The notes under the pieces: model-generated
The model's database searches: none
Seen by the model: only the letters and a program-made list of their open reading frames with translations
What the model was told of the DNA's origin: nothing
Position numbers and translations under genes: made by a program
NCBI GenBank assembly: GCA_035526825.1
Contig: DATLBT010000031.1
Span: forward strand, 1 to 36,226
Source: JACPFV01 sp035526825
GTDB taxonomy: Bacteria; Pseudomonadota; Gammaproteobacteria; Nevskiales; Nevskiaceae
Direction: 5' to 3'
Length of the DNA stretch: 36,226 nucleotides
Part shown: piece after piece, positions 17,710-25,331 of the stretch
Numbering within the stretch: position 1 is the stretch's first letter
How the letters are laid out: each line of letters starts with the position of its first letter

Positions 17710-19314
17710 ATGAACGATTCCAGCAGCGACCCCTACCGCCTCGACGAACTCGCCGCGCGCGAGGCTCGCGCCCGCGAGCAGGGCGGAGCGGACAAGGTTT
17801 CACGCCAGCACGCCAAGCAGCGCCTCACCGCGCGCGAGCGCATCGAGCGGCTCGTCGACCCGGGGTCGTTCGACGAATACGGCCTGCTCGCGCACAGCGA
17901 CCTGCCCGAGGCCGCCTCACGCACGCCGGCCGACGGCAAGGTCACCGGCTTCGGCGCGATCGATGCGCGCACGGCGTGCATCAGTGCCGATGACGTCACC
18001 GTGCTGGCCGGCGCGGGCGGTCGCGTCGGGGTTGGCAAGCAGCTCAAGGCTTTCGCGTACGCCGCGGAGAAAGGCCACCCGTGCGTGTGCCTCGGTGACG
18101 CCGGCGGGGCGCGCGTGCCCGACATCATGGGCAGCGCCGGAATGATGAGCATGGTCTACCCGATCACCCACACCGAGCCGCGCGAGCGCCGCGTGCCGCT
18201 CATCACCGCGATCATGGGCGAGTGCTTCGGCGGCGCGGCGTGGACCGCGTCCTTGTCGGACATCGTGATCCAGGTGAAGGGCACCGCGATGTGCGTGGGC
18301 GGGCCGTCGATCCTGGAGGTGGCGACGGGCGAGAAGGCCACCAACGAGTCGCTTGGCGGGTGGGAGTTGCACGCGAAGGTGACGGGGCAGGTGGATTTGT
18401 TTGCGGAGGATGAAGAGGAGTGCCTGGCGCTGGTGCGCAAGTCGCTTGGGTATTTCCCTGAACTCTCTGTGGGAGGTCCCCTTTCTGTGGGAGGGCCCCT
18501 GGGCCCGATGTCGGCGGCACAACCTGTCGGGACCAGGGTCCCTCCCACAGAAGGCCTCGACAATGTATTGAACCTGGTTCCTTCCGACCCCCGCGCCACC
18601 TACGACATGCACCGCCTCCTCGAAGCCGTCTGCGACCCCGGCAGCGTGCTCGAGCTCAAGCCCTTCTTCGACGGCAGCCTCATCACCGCGCTGGCGCGCA
18701 TTGACGGCCGCGTTGTCGGCGTGCTCGCCAACAACCCGAAGGTCACCGCCGGCGCCATGGGCCCCGGCGCTTGCCAGAAAGCCACCGCGTTCATCTGCCT
18801 GTGCGATTCCTTCCACATCCCGCTGGTATTCCTGCACGACACGCCGGGATTCTTCGTCGGCCGTCGCGCGGAAGAAGGCGCGATGCCGCTGCGGATCATG
18901 AACTGGATCGAGGCGATGCATCAGTCGAGCGTGCCGCGCATCAGCGTGATCGTGCGCAAGTCTTACGGCATGGCCCACTGCAACATGAGCGGCGGCAACA
19001 TGGGCAGCGACATCCTGCTGGCCTGGCCCGGCGCCGATGTCTCTTTCATGGCGCCCGCCGTTGCCGTCAACGTGGTGCACGGCCGCAAGCTGCAGGAGAT
19101 GCAGGACCCGCAGGCTACGCGCGATGCGTTGATGGACGAGATCTCGCGCGCGAATGCGCCGTGGGAGGCGGCGGGGCGCGGCTTCATCGATCGCGTCATC
19201 GACCCGCGGGATACGCGTGTCGAGATCGCCCGGGCGCTGGCCCGGGCGGCGGGGCCGGACGGCCGGGCGGGGCGCAGCCGGCGGCGCCTGGCCAACTGGC
19301 CGCGCATGGCCTGA
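17710..19314 (+). CDS. Acyl-CoA carboxylase carboxyltransferase (beta) subunit, with an in-frame REP-like insertion
   Basis: A 534-residue carboxyltransferase of the PccB/MccB/AccD-like family, which moves CO2 from biotin to an acyl-CoA. The N-lobe contains the RERIERLVDPGSFDEYG entry helix, GGARVPDIMGSAG and GECFGGAAWTASLSD oxyanion-type loops. The C-lobe has GVLANNPKVTAGAMG, FLHDTPGFFVG and SYGMAHCNMSGG. Residues about 253-280 (SVGGPL, SVGGPLGP ... RVPPT) are exactly the translation of an 84-bp REP-like element lying in the linker between the two lobes. It is a multiple of three, so the frame is kept. No biotin carboxylase or biotin carrier gene lies nearby, so the acyl-CoA substrate (acetyl, propionyl, methylcrotonyl or geranyl) cannot be assigned. 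Confidence 0.9.
   Translation: MNDSSSDPYRLDELAAREARAREQGGADKVSRQHAKQRLTARERIERLVDPGSFDEYGLLAHSDLPEAASRTPADGKVTGFGAIDARTACISADDVTVLAGAGGRVGVGKQLKAFAYAAEKGHPCVCLGDAGGARVPDIMGSAGMMSMVYPITHTEPRERRVPLITAIMGECFGGAAWTASLSDIVIQVKGTAMCVGGPSILEVATGEKATNESLGGWELHAKVTGQVDLFAEDEEECLALVRKSLGYFPELSVGGPLSVGGPLGPMSAAQPVGTRVPPTEGLDNVLNLVPSDPRATYDMHRLLEAVCDPGSVLELKPFFDGSLITALARIDGRVVGVLANNPKVTAGAMGPGACQKATAFICLCDSFHIPLVFLHDTPGFFVGRRAEEGAMPLRIMNWIEAMHQSSVPRISVIVRKSYGMAHCNMSGGNMGSDILLAWPGADVSFMAPAVAVNVVHGRKLQEMQDPQATRDALMDEISRANAPWEAAGRGFIDRVIDPRDTRVEIARALARAAGPDGRAGRSRRRLANWPRMA
18467..18550. repeat. REP-like repeat, family C, copy C2, inside the carboxyltransferase gene
   Basis: Two direct heads starting ctgtgggagg occur at 18467 and 18485. 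The second opens a palindrome that closes with ccctcccacag at 18550. The arms pair across a centre containing gatgtcggcgg ... cctgtcggg. It is 84 bp, or 28 codons, and introduces no stop. Same family as 8169-8265 and 22937-23052, but with two heads instead of three and a more diverged centre. Confidence 0.93.
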
Positions 19315-19419
19315 ATCGCGGGTCGCTCCCATAAAAGCCTCATTTGCAACCCTTTTCCCAGACCGTGCATCCTCCGTTATCGGCCCCCGGCCGGCCTCAC
19401 GTCCTCACTCGGGAGACTC

Positions 19420-21567
19420 ATGAAGACCCTCGCTGCCCCCGCCCTGCTGGGCACCCTGCTGCTGGCCGCCTGCGCCGGAACCCCATCCATGAACGCGGCT
19501 GACAATCCTTTCTTCGCCAAGAGCACGCTGCCTTACGAGCTGCCGCCGTTCGACAAGATCCGCAACGAGCACTACCGCCCGGCCTTCGACAAGGGCATGG
19601 CCGACCACCAGGTCGAGATCCAGGCCATCGCCAACAATCCGCAAGCGGCGACGTTCGAGAACACGATCGTCGCGATGGAGCGCTCGGCGGCCCTGCTGAA
19701 TCGCGTCAACGTGACCTTCAGCGCGCTGACCGGCGCGCACACCAACGACGAGCTGCAGAAGATCGACGTCGAGGTCTCGCCGAAGCTGCAGGCACACAAC
19801 GACTCGATCTACCTGAACCCCAAGCTCTACGCGCGCGTTAAATCGCTGTACGACGGCCGTGCCGGGCTAGGCCTCGATGCGGAGAGCGCCCGCTTGCTCG
19901 AGAAGTACCACACCGACTTCGTGCGTGCCGGCGCGCAGCTGGACGAGTCTGCGAAGACTCGCGTCAAGGCGATCAACGAAGAGCTGGCGTCGCTCAACAC
20001 CAAGTTCACCCAGAACCTGCTCGAGGACACCAACGCCTCGGCCGTGGTGGTGGACACGCGCGAAGAGCTCGACGGCCTCGCCGACGACCAGATCGCGGCG
20101 CTGGCCGAGGCCGCCAAGGCGCGCAAACTCGACGGCAAGTACGTGATCCAGATCATCCTGCCGACGCCGCAGCCGGCGCTGGCGCAGCTCAAGAACCGGG
20201 CGCTGCGCGAGCGGCTGTATCGCGCTGCGATCGAGCGCGGCAACCGCGGCAATGAGCACGACAACAAGGCAACGCTCGCGCGCATCGTGCAGCTGCGTGC
20301 CGAGAAGGCGCAGCTGATGGGCTACCCGAACCACGCCGCGTACGTGCTCGAGGTCGAGACCGCCCGCACGCCGGCAGCGGTCAACAAGCTGCTCGGCCAG
20401 GTCACGCCGGCCGCGGTCGCCAACGCGAAGCGCGAAGCCGCCGACATGCAGAAGCTCATCAAGTCGCAAGGCGGCAAGTTCAAGCTCGAGCCGTGGGACT
20501 GGGCGTTCTACGCCGAGCAGGTGCGCAAGGCGCGCTACGACTTCGACGAGACGCAGATGAAGCCGTACCTCGAGCTGAACCGCGTGTTGCAGGACGGCGT
20601 GTTCTTCATGGCGAAGAAGGTCTACGGGCTCGACTTCAAGGAGCGCAAGGACCTGCCAGTGTACGAGCCGACGGTGCGCACTTTTGAGGTGTTCAACGAA
20701 GACGGCTCGGCACTCGGCCTGTTCCTGTTCGACCCGTATGCTCGCGAGAGCAAGCGCGGCGGTGCTTGGATGAATGCCTACGTCAGCCAGAACGGCCTGC
20801 TCGGCGACCGCTCGGTGGTGGCCAACCACCTCAACATCCCGCAGCCGCCCGCAGGCCAGCCGACGCTGCTGACCTTCGATGAGGCCAACACGATGTTCCA
20901 CGAATTCGGCCACGCGCTGCACGGCCTGTTCTCGAACGTCAAGTATCCGTACTTCACCGGAACCGCGGTGCCGCGCGACTTCGTCGAGTACCCGTCGCAG
21001 GTGCACGAGATGTGGGTGACCTGGCCCGAAATCCTCGCGAACTACGCGCGCCACTACCAGACTGGCGAGCCGATGCCGCGAGCGCTGGTCGACAAGATCA
21101 AGGCGAGCGAGCAGTTCAACCAGGGTTTCACCACCACTGAGTACCTCGCGGCCTCGTTGCTCGACCAGGCCTGGCACCAGCTGCCTGCGGACAAGGCCGA
21201 CGTGAAGGATGTGATCGCGTTCGAGACGGCAGCGTTGGTGAAGGCCGGCGCGAAAGTCGACGAGGTCACCTCGCGCTACCGCAGCACCTACTTCAACCAC
21301 ATCTTCGGCGGCGGCTACTCGGCCGGGTACTACTCCTACATCTGGAGCGAAGTGCTCGACGCCGACACGGTCGAGTGGTTCAAGGAAAAGGGCGGCCTGT
21401 CGCGCGCCAACGGCGACGAGTTCCGCGCCAAGCTGCTCAGCAAGGGCGGCAGCGTCGACGCGATCGAGCTGTTCAAGGGCTTCCGCGGCCGCGAGCCGGA
21501 CATCAAGCCGCTGCTCGATCGTCGCGGGCTGGATGCAAAGCCGGTGAAGGCTCGCAGGAAGCAATAG
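19420..21567 (+). CDS. dcp: M3-family peptidyl-dipeptidase, lipoprotein (Dcp-like)
   Basis: A 715-residue zinc peptidase that removes C-terminal dipeptides from peptides. A lipoprotein signal is present: hydrophobic N-terminus with LLLAAC, so C18 is the lipidation site and the enzyme is probably periplasmic and membrane-attached, unlike the cytoplasmic E. coli Dcp. The zinc site is HEFGH (H494, E495, H498) and E523 in VEYPSQ, with the downstream YSAGYYSY motif typical of M3 enzymes. The start follows gggaga. A 105-bp gap separates it from the carboxyltransferase; I see nothing certain in it. An inverted pair of family A repeats begins 2 bp after the stop. Confidence 0.93.
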   Translation: MKTLAAPALLGTLLLAACAGTPSMNAADNPFFAKSTLPYELPPFDKIRNEHYRPAFDKGMADHQVEIQAIANNPQAATFENTIVAMERSAALLNRVNVTFSALTGAHTNDELQKIDVEVSPKLQAHNDSIYLNPKLYARVKSLYDGRAGLGLDAESARLLEKYHTDFVRAGAQLDESAKTRVKAINEELASLNTKFTQNLLEDTNASAVVVDTREELDGLADDQIAALAEAAKARKLDGKYVIQIILPTPQPALAQLKNRALRERLYRAAIERGNRGNEHDNKATLARIVQLRAEKAQLMGYPNHAAYVLEVETARTPAAVNKLLGQVTPAAVANAKREAADMQKLIKSQGGKFKLEPWDWAFYAEQVRKARYDFDETQMKPYLELNRVLQDGVFFMAKKVYGLDFKERKDLPVYEPTVRTFEVFNEDGSALGLFLFDPYARESKRGGAWMNAYVSQNGLLGDRSVVANHLNIPQPPAGQPTLLTFDEANTMFHEFGHALHGLFSNVKYPYFTGTAVPRDFVEYPSQVHEMWVTWPEILANYARHYQTGEPMPRALVDKIKASEQFNQGFTTTEYLAASLLDQAWHQLPADKADVKDVIAFETAALVKAGAKVDEVTSRYRSTYFNHIFGGGYSAGYYSYIWSEVLDADTVEWFKEKGGLSRANGDEFRAKLLSKGGSVDAIELFKGFRGREPDIKPLLDRRGLDAKPVKARRKQ

Positions 21568-21568
21568 C

Positions 21569-21655
21569 TGTCATCCCGAGCGAAGCGAGGGACCGCGTCC
21601 AGGCTTGCAGCTACGCTGAACGCGATCCCTCGTCGCTTCGCTCCTCGGGATGACA
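21569..21655. repeat. Inverted pair of family A repeats (A3 and A4)
   Basis: Copy A3 (21569-21598, plus orientation) and copy A4 (21620-21655, inverted) face each other across about 21 bp and could form one long hairpin directly after the M3 peptidase stop. A3 differs from the A1/A2 consensus at one base. A4 has two 3-nt insertions placed symmetrically in its own two arms. A role in mRNA 3' end stability or termination is plausible, but no T-run follows. Confidence 0.85.
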
Positions 21656-21665
21656 CAATCCGCCC

Positions 21666-22634
21666 ATGGAACGGGGGGAACGCTTCTACCGCATACACCG
21701 GCTGCTGAAAGCCGGCCGCTGCGTGCCGCTCAAGCGCTTTACCGAGGACCTCGGCGTGTCGCGCGCGACGTTCAAGCGCGACATCGAGTATTTGCGCGAT
21801 CGCTACGGCGCGCCGCTGGTGTGGGACCGCGAGCAGGGCGGCTATCGCTACGACCCGACCCAGCCGGGCGCCGCGACCTTCGAGCTGCCGGGCTTCTGGC
21901 TGTCGTCGTCCGAGATCCACGCGCTGCTCGCGATGCAGGCGATGCTCGCCGACCTCGACGCCGAGCTGCTTGGCCCGCAGGTCGATCCGCTGATGGAGCG
22001 GCTCGAGAAAGTGCTCGAGACCAGCCGCTACCCGACTACGCAATTGCGCAAGCGCATCCGCATCCTGCACCAGGGGGCGCGCAAGTCCGAGCCGGCGGCG
22101 TTCGGCGTGATCGCGCAGGCGGTGCTCGAGCGCCGGCAGCTGTCGATTCGCCATCACAACCGCGCGCGCAACGAGGACACCACGCGCGCGATCTCGCCGC
22201 AGCGGCTCGTGCACTACCGCGACAACTGGTACGTCGACGCCTACTGCCACCTGCGCAAGGACATCCGCACCTTCGCGCTCGACGCGGTGGACCAGGCGCA
22301 GTTGCTCGAGGACAAGGCCAAGGAGGTCTTGGCCAGCGAACTCGACCGCTACCTCGGCAGCAGCTACGGCATCTTCAGCGGTGAGCCGAAGGCCGTCGCG
22401 GTGCTGCGCTTCTCGGCGTTGCGCGCGCGCTGGGTCTCGCGCGAGCGCTGGCATCCCGACCAGAAAGGCCGCTGGGACGAGCAGCAGCGCTACATCCTCG
22501 AAGTGCCGTACAGCGACGACCGCGAACTGATCATGGACATCCTGCGCCACGGCGCCGACGTCGAGGTGCAGGGTCCGCCGGCGTTGCGCGAGCGCGTGCG
22601 CGAAGTGCTGAAGGCCGCGCAGAGACAGTACTAG
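21666..22634 (+). CDS. WYL-domain transcriptional regulator (YafY-like)
   Basis: A 322-residue regulator. Residues about 1-60 form a helix-turn-helix of the DeoR/HTH_11 type (LKRFTEDLGVSRATFKRD), followed by a wing. The central part (about 130-220) contains the WYL-domain core, with SIRHHNRARNEDTTRAISPQ and the NWYVDAYCHLR block in place of strict WYL. A WCX-like C-terminal region follows (about 235-320). WYL proteins bind nucleic acids or small ligands and often control DNA-repair or stress genes. The target here is unknown. The ATG lies 10 bp after the family A repeat pair and has ggggg just upstream as a weak ribosome site. Confidence 0.9.
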   Translation: MERGERFYRIHRLLKAGRCVPLKRFTEDLGVSRATFKRDIEYLRDRYGAPLVWDREQGGYRYDPTQPGAATFELPGFWLSSSEIHALLAMQAMLADLDAELLGPQVDPLMERLEKVLETSRYPTTQLRKRIRILHQGARKSEPAAFGVIAQAVLERRQLSIRHHNRARNEDTTRAISPQRLVHYRDNWYVDAYCHLRKDIRTFALDAVDQAQLLEDKAKEVLASELDRYLGSSYGIFSGEPKAVAVLRFSALRARWVSRERWHPDQKGRWDEQQRYILEVPYSDDRELIMDILRHGADVEVQGPPALRERVREVLKAAQRQY

Positions 22635-22712
22635 GGCAGGGTGAGGGGCAGGCTCACGCCCTGAGCCAGCACGGGGCGCATGCTGTTCTCACGCAATAAC
22701 GAGAGAGCAGAC

Positions 22713-22862
22713 ATGAGCAAGGCGATGGCCATACCTTCGAAGCCCCCTTACGACCCGCCGATGGTCTCCCCCGACTTCGGTTACTCCCCGGTCGGCACCC
22801 TTTGCGCGATGTCGCTGGCTTTCGCGCTGGCCGGCCTGCTGGTGCTCATCACCCCGTTCTGA
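22713..22862 (+). CDS. Small predicted membrane protein, function unknown
   Basis: A 49-residue open reading frame starting at an ATG preceded by gagagagcag. The first half is Pro-rich and polar (PSKPPYDPPMVSPDFGY). The second half (about residues 26-47) is one hydrophobic segment ending in PF, so a single-pass inner-membrane protein is likely. A stable GC-rich hairpin begins 2 bp after the stop. Support for it being a real gene comes from the RBS, clear hydrophobic design and the adjacent hairpin. I recognise no family. Confidence 0.6.
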   Translation: MSKAMAIPSKPPYDPPMVSPDFGYSPVGTLCAMSLAFALAGLLVLITPF

Positions 22863-22864
22863 CC

Positions 22865-22923
22865 GGCCGCGTCCCGCGGGCTCCCGCTCCCTACCCATCC
22901 CCAGGGAGCCCGCGGGCGCGGCC
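22865..22923. terminator. Long GC-rich hairpin after the small membrane gene, possible terminator
   Basis: A stem of about 20 bp pairs 22865-22885 with 22904-22923, perfect except for one bulged T, over an 18-nt loop. A run of six T residues occurs only about 11 bp after the stem (22935-22940), which is far for a canonical intrinsic terminator. It abuts the family C repeat cluster and may be a separate palindromic element. Confidence 0.6.
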
Positions 22924-22936
22924 ACTTGGGGCCATT

Positions 22937-23052
22937 TTTTGTGGAAGGGCCCTTTTGTGGGAGGGGCCCTTTTGTGGGAGGGGCCCTGGCCCCGATGTCC
23001 CGCCACCGACCTCGGGCCCAGGGGCCCTCCCACAAAAAGTCTCTACCCACAG
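22937..23052. repeat. REP-like repeat cluster, family C, copy C3
   Basis: Three heads starting tgtgg(g/a)ag occur at about 22940, 22956 and 22973. The last opens a palindrome closing ccctcccacaaaa at about 23037, with a further partial right head (cccacag, 23046-23052). The centre (ccccgatg ... ccaccgac) is nearly the same as in copy C1. It separates the small membrane gene from the 3' end of the topoisomerase IB gene. Confidence 0.9.
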
Positions 23053-23057
23053 AAAGT

Positions 23058-23089
23058 CTAAGCAGCCTTCTTCCTAAGCAGCCTTCTTC
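23058..23089. repeat. 16-bp perfect tandem duplication at the topoisomerase IB 3' end
   Basis: Positions 23058-23073 and 23074-23089 are the same 16 bp (ctaagcagccttcttc). The second copy holds the last codons and TAG stop of the topoisomerase gene, and the first copy lies just beyond the stop. It borders the family C repeat cluster and may reflect slippage or repair there. Confidence 0.97.
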
Positions 23090-24162
23090 GCCGCCCGCGC
23101 CGCATACCTGGCCTGCGCGCGCAAAAACGTCAGCGCCGCGCGCTCGGCCTTGTGCGGCGCCTTGCTCAGATCCTCCCGCACCAGCTTGTGCAAGCGGCCG
23201 TCCTTCCAGGCTTCGAAGACAGCCGGGTTGATGTACGACTTGCGGCATACCGCCGGGGTGTTGCGCAGTTCGGCTGCGACCGCGCGCACGGTCTTGAGGA
23301 TGCAACCGGCCATCGTGCCGTCGTTGGGATTTTCCGGCAGCGGCTCGCAGCTCATCAGCGCGATTGCACGCTCGGTGGCGCCCCACGTGCGGAAATCCTT
23401 GGCGGTGAAGTCGGCGCCCATCGCGCGCGCGATGTAGTCGTTGACCTGGTCGGAATCCACCGGGTGGCGCATGCCGTCGTGGCCGATGTACTGGAACAGG
23501 TGCTGGCCCGGCAATTCACGGCAGCGCTGGACGATGCGGGCGAGGCGGCGATCGTTGATCGCGACTTCGTGCTCGATGCCGCCCTTGCCGCGGAACTGCA
23601 GCACCGCGCGGCCATCGCTGATGAAGCGGGCGTGGCGGTCGCGCAGCGTCGTCAGGCCAAAGCTGTTGTTGTCGCGCGCGTACTCGGCGTTGCCGATGCG
23701 TACCAGCGTCGAGTCGAGCAGGGCGACTACCGTCGCCAGCACCTTGTCCTGCGGCAGGCCGGGCAGGGCAGTGTCGCGGCGCAGCGTGCGGCGCAACTTC
23801 GGCAGCGCCTCGCCGAATTCCACCATCCGTTCGAACTTGGCGCTGTCGCGCATCGCGCGCCAGTCCGGGTGGTAGCGGTACTGGCGGCGGCCACGCGCGT
23901 CGAGGCCGGTGGCCTGCAGGTGGCCGCGCGGGTTCACGCAGACCCAGACGTCGGTATAGGCCGGCGGGATCGCGAGCTTGCGGATGCGCTGGATCTCGGC
24001 CTCGTCGGTTACCGGCTTGTCGCCGGGCGCGAGGTACTTGAAATCCTTGCCGGTGCCCACGCGCCGGATGCCGGGCTCGCCCGGCGACACGTAGCGCAGT
24101 CGCGCTTCGCGGGCGTGGGCGAGTGCTTCAGCTGCCGGGTCGGAGGGCGCGTCCCCGCTCAC
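23074..24162 (-). CDS. DNA topoisomerase IB (poxvirus-type)
   Basis: A 362-residue type IB topoisomerase, which relaxes supercoils by nicking one strand through a 3'-phosphotyrosine. The catalytic tyrosine is in RKSYINP (Y310). The fold blocks RRVGTGKDFKYL near the N-terminus, GNAEYARDNNSFGLTTLRDRH, FRGKGGIEHE and KDFRTWGATE are typical of the bacterial viral-like enzymes. The start codon is GTG at 24162, with ggaac 7 bp upstream. The gene's first 35 bp overlap the end of the dioxygenase gene, in another frame. The Lys/Ala-rich tail ends inside a tandem duplication. These enzymes are scattered among bacteria and often horizontally acquired. Confidence 0.93.
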   Translation of the reverse strand: MSGDAPSDPAAEALAHAREARLRYVSPGEPGIRRVGTGKDFKYLAPGDKPVTDEAEIQRIRKLAIPPAYTDVWVCVNPRGHLQATGLDARGRRQYRYHPDWRAMRDSAKFERMVEFGEALPKLRRTLRRDTALPGLPQDKVLATVVALLDSTLVRIGNAEYARDNNSFGLTTLRDRHARFISDGRAVLQFRGKGGIEHEVAINDRRLARIVQRCRELPGQHLFQYIGHDGMRHPVDSDQVNDYIARAMGADFTAKDFRTWGATERAIALMSCEPLPENPNDGTMAGCILKTVRAVAAELRNTPAVCRKSYINPAVFEAWKDGRLHKLVREDLSKAPHKAERAALTFLRAQARYAARAAKKAA

Positions 24163-25213
24163 GTGCCAGTTCCAGCGCGGCGCTGCCGGCGACCGCCGCG
24201 AGGCTGCCCAGCGTGACGAGGCGCTCGGCGAGCGGCTTGCGTTCGGGGATCGAAATCCACAAGCGCAGCAGGTGACGCCGGCGCTCGGGCTCGGGCCAGT
24301 CCTCGAACGCGGTGCGCGCGTGGAGGATGGTGTGGTTGGAAATGAGTTGCACGTCGCCGGGCGCGAGGTCCATGTCGAGGTGGAACGCGTCGGAGTTGGC
24401 GATGGCGTCGTAGGAGTCGAGCAGCTCCTGCTCGAGCGCCGACGGCTTCGGCACGTGCGCGTGGCGGGTGACGGTGCGGTAGTAGTCGCTTTGCCAGAAG
24501 GTGCGCAGCTCGCCGCGCCAGTACCGGCATGGCGGAATGGCGAATGCGCGGACGCCGCCTTCGCCCTTGGTATCGAACCACACCGGCTCGAACAGGCGCG
24601 GCACGAGGTGGGGCTTTACGCGCAGCAACTCGTTGAACACCGCCACGCTGCTGGCGATGCGCGACAGCCCGCCGGAACGCGCTTTCTGCAGGCACAGCAG
24701 GCCGACGAAGTCCGCGGTGTCGGTGTGGACCGCGAGCTCCTTGTTGGTCCGGTAGTAGCGCACGTCCGCGCCGGTGCGTTGGTCGCGCACATGGCCGAGC
24801 AGGTCGCCTTCCGGGTTCTGCGCACCCGGCATGCCGAAGTGGTGGCCCAGGCACCAGAAAAAAGTCTCGGCCTGCCGCTCGCTCCACGATGCCACCGGCA
24901 CGCCGCGGATCAGCACGAAACCGCGGCCGTGGCGGATCTCGTCGCGCCATTGCGCGATGCGGGCGGCCAGCGTGGGCAGCGGAAAGTCCTCGCGCGTCAT
25001 CTGCGCCAGCGTGCGGCCGCTCGCCGCAGCGTGCGCCTGTGCGCGCTGCAGTTCCTCGACCTCCGCGGGGCCCAACATCGCAGTCCAGAGGGCGGGCTCC
25101 CGACGCATGTCGGCGCCGCGCCAGGCGGCGGCCGTCTCCAGCGGCGCGGTCGGGATGCGCTCCTGGGGCCGGGCGAAATAGTGCAGCGTCTGGGCGCGCA
25201 GTGACTTGTACAT
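24128..25213 (-). CDS. TauD/TfdA-family Fe(II)/2-oxoglutarate-type dioxygenase
   Basis: A 361-residue protein with the facial triad of the TauD family: HTD (H163, D165) and a distal histidine H298 in LHARTAFED, with an arginine (RRHLLRLWIS) suited to 2-oxoglutarate binding. The RGFVLIRGVPV strand near residue 100 is a further family feature. It hydroxylates or cleaves an unknown small substrate. The start at 25213 (MYKSLRAQ) has no clear Shine-Dalgarno sequence but has CACAAT 6 bp upstream, so a leaderless transcript is possible. The in-frame ATG at 25327 overlaps the next gene's upstream region and is less likely. Its end overlaps the topoisomerase IB start, so the two are probably one transcript. 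Confidence 0.87.
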   Translation of the reverse strand: MYKSLRAQTLHYFARPQERIPTAPLETAAAWRGADMRREPALWTAMLGPAEVEELQRAQAHAAASGRTLAQMTREDFPLPTLAARIAQWRDEIRHGRGFVLIRGVPVASWSERQAETFFWCLGHHFGMPGAQNPEGDLLGHVRDQRTGADVRYYRTNKELAVHTDTADFVGLLCLQKARSGGLSRIASSVAVFNELLRVKPHLVPRLFEPVWFDTKGEGGVRAFAIPPCRYWRGELRTFWQSDYYRTVTRHAHVPKPSALEQELLDSYDAIANSDAFHLDMDLAPGDVQLISNHTILHARTAFEDWPEPERRRHLLRLWISIPERKPLAERLVTLGSLAAVAGSAALELARERGRALRPGS

Positions 25214-25331
25214 GGCCGGATTGTGCCATTCGAGGGGCGGGCGGGTTCGGCCAGGTCGCAGGCGTAAGCCATTGAACGCCCGGCGCGATGAGGGTTCCAA
25301 GGGACGACCCCCTCCCGCGGAAACCATACCT

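Noticed and set aside
18467..18550. Frameshift or pseudogene interpretation of the carboxyltransferase
   Set aside because: The insertion is exactly 84 bp, has no stop, and both lobes remain in one frame with intact motifs.
22937..23052. Repeated heads considered as a CRISPR array
   Set aside because: Spacing is 16-17 bp with no unique spacers, the heads are part of a palindromic REP-like element, and no cas genes are near.
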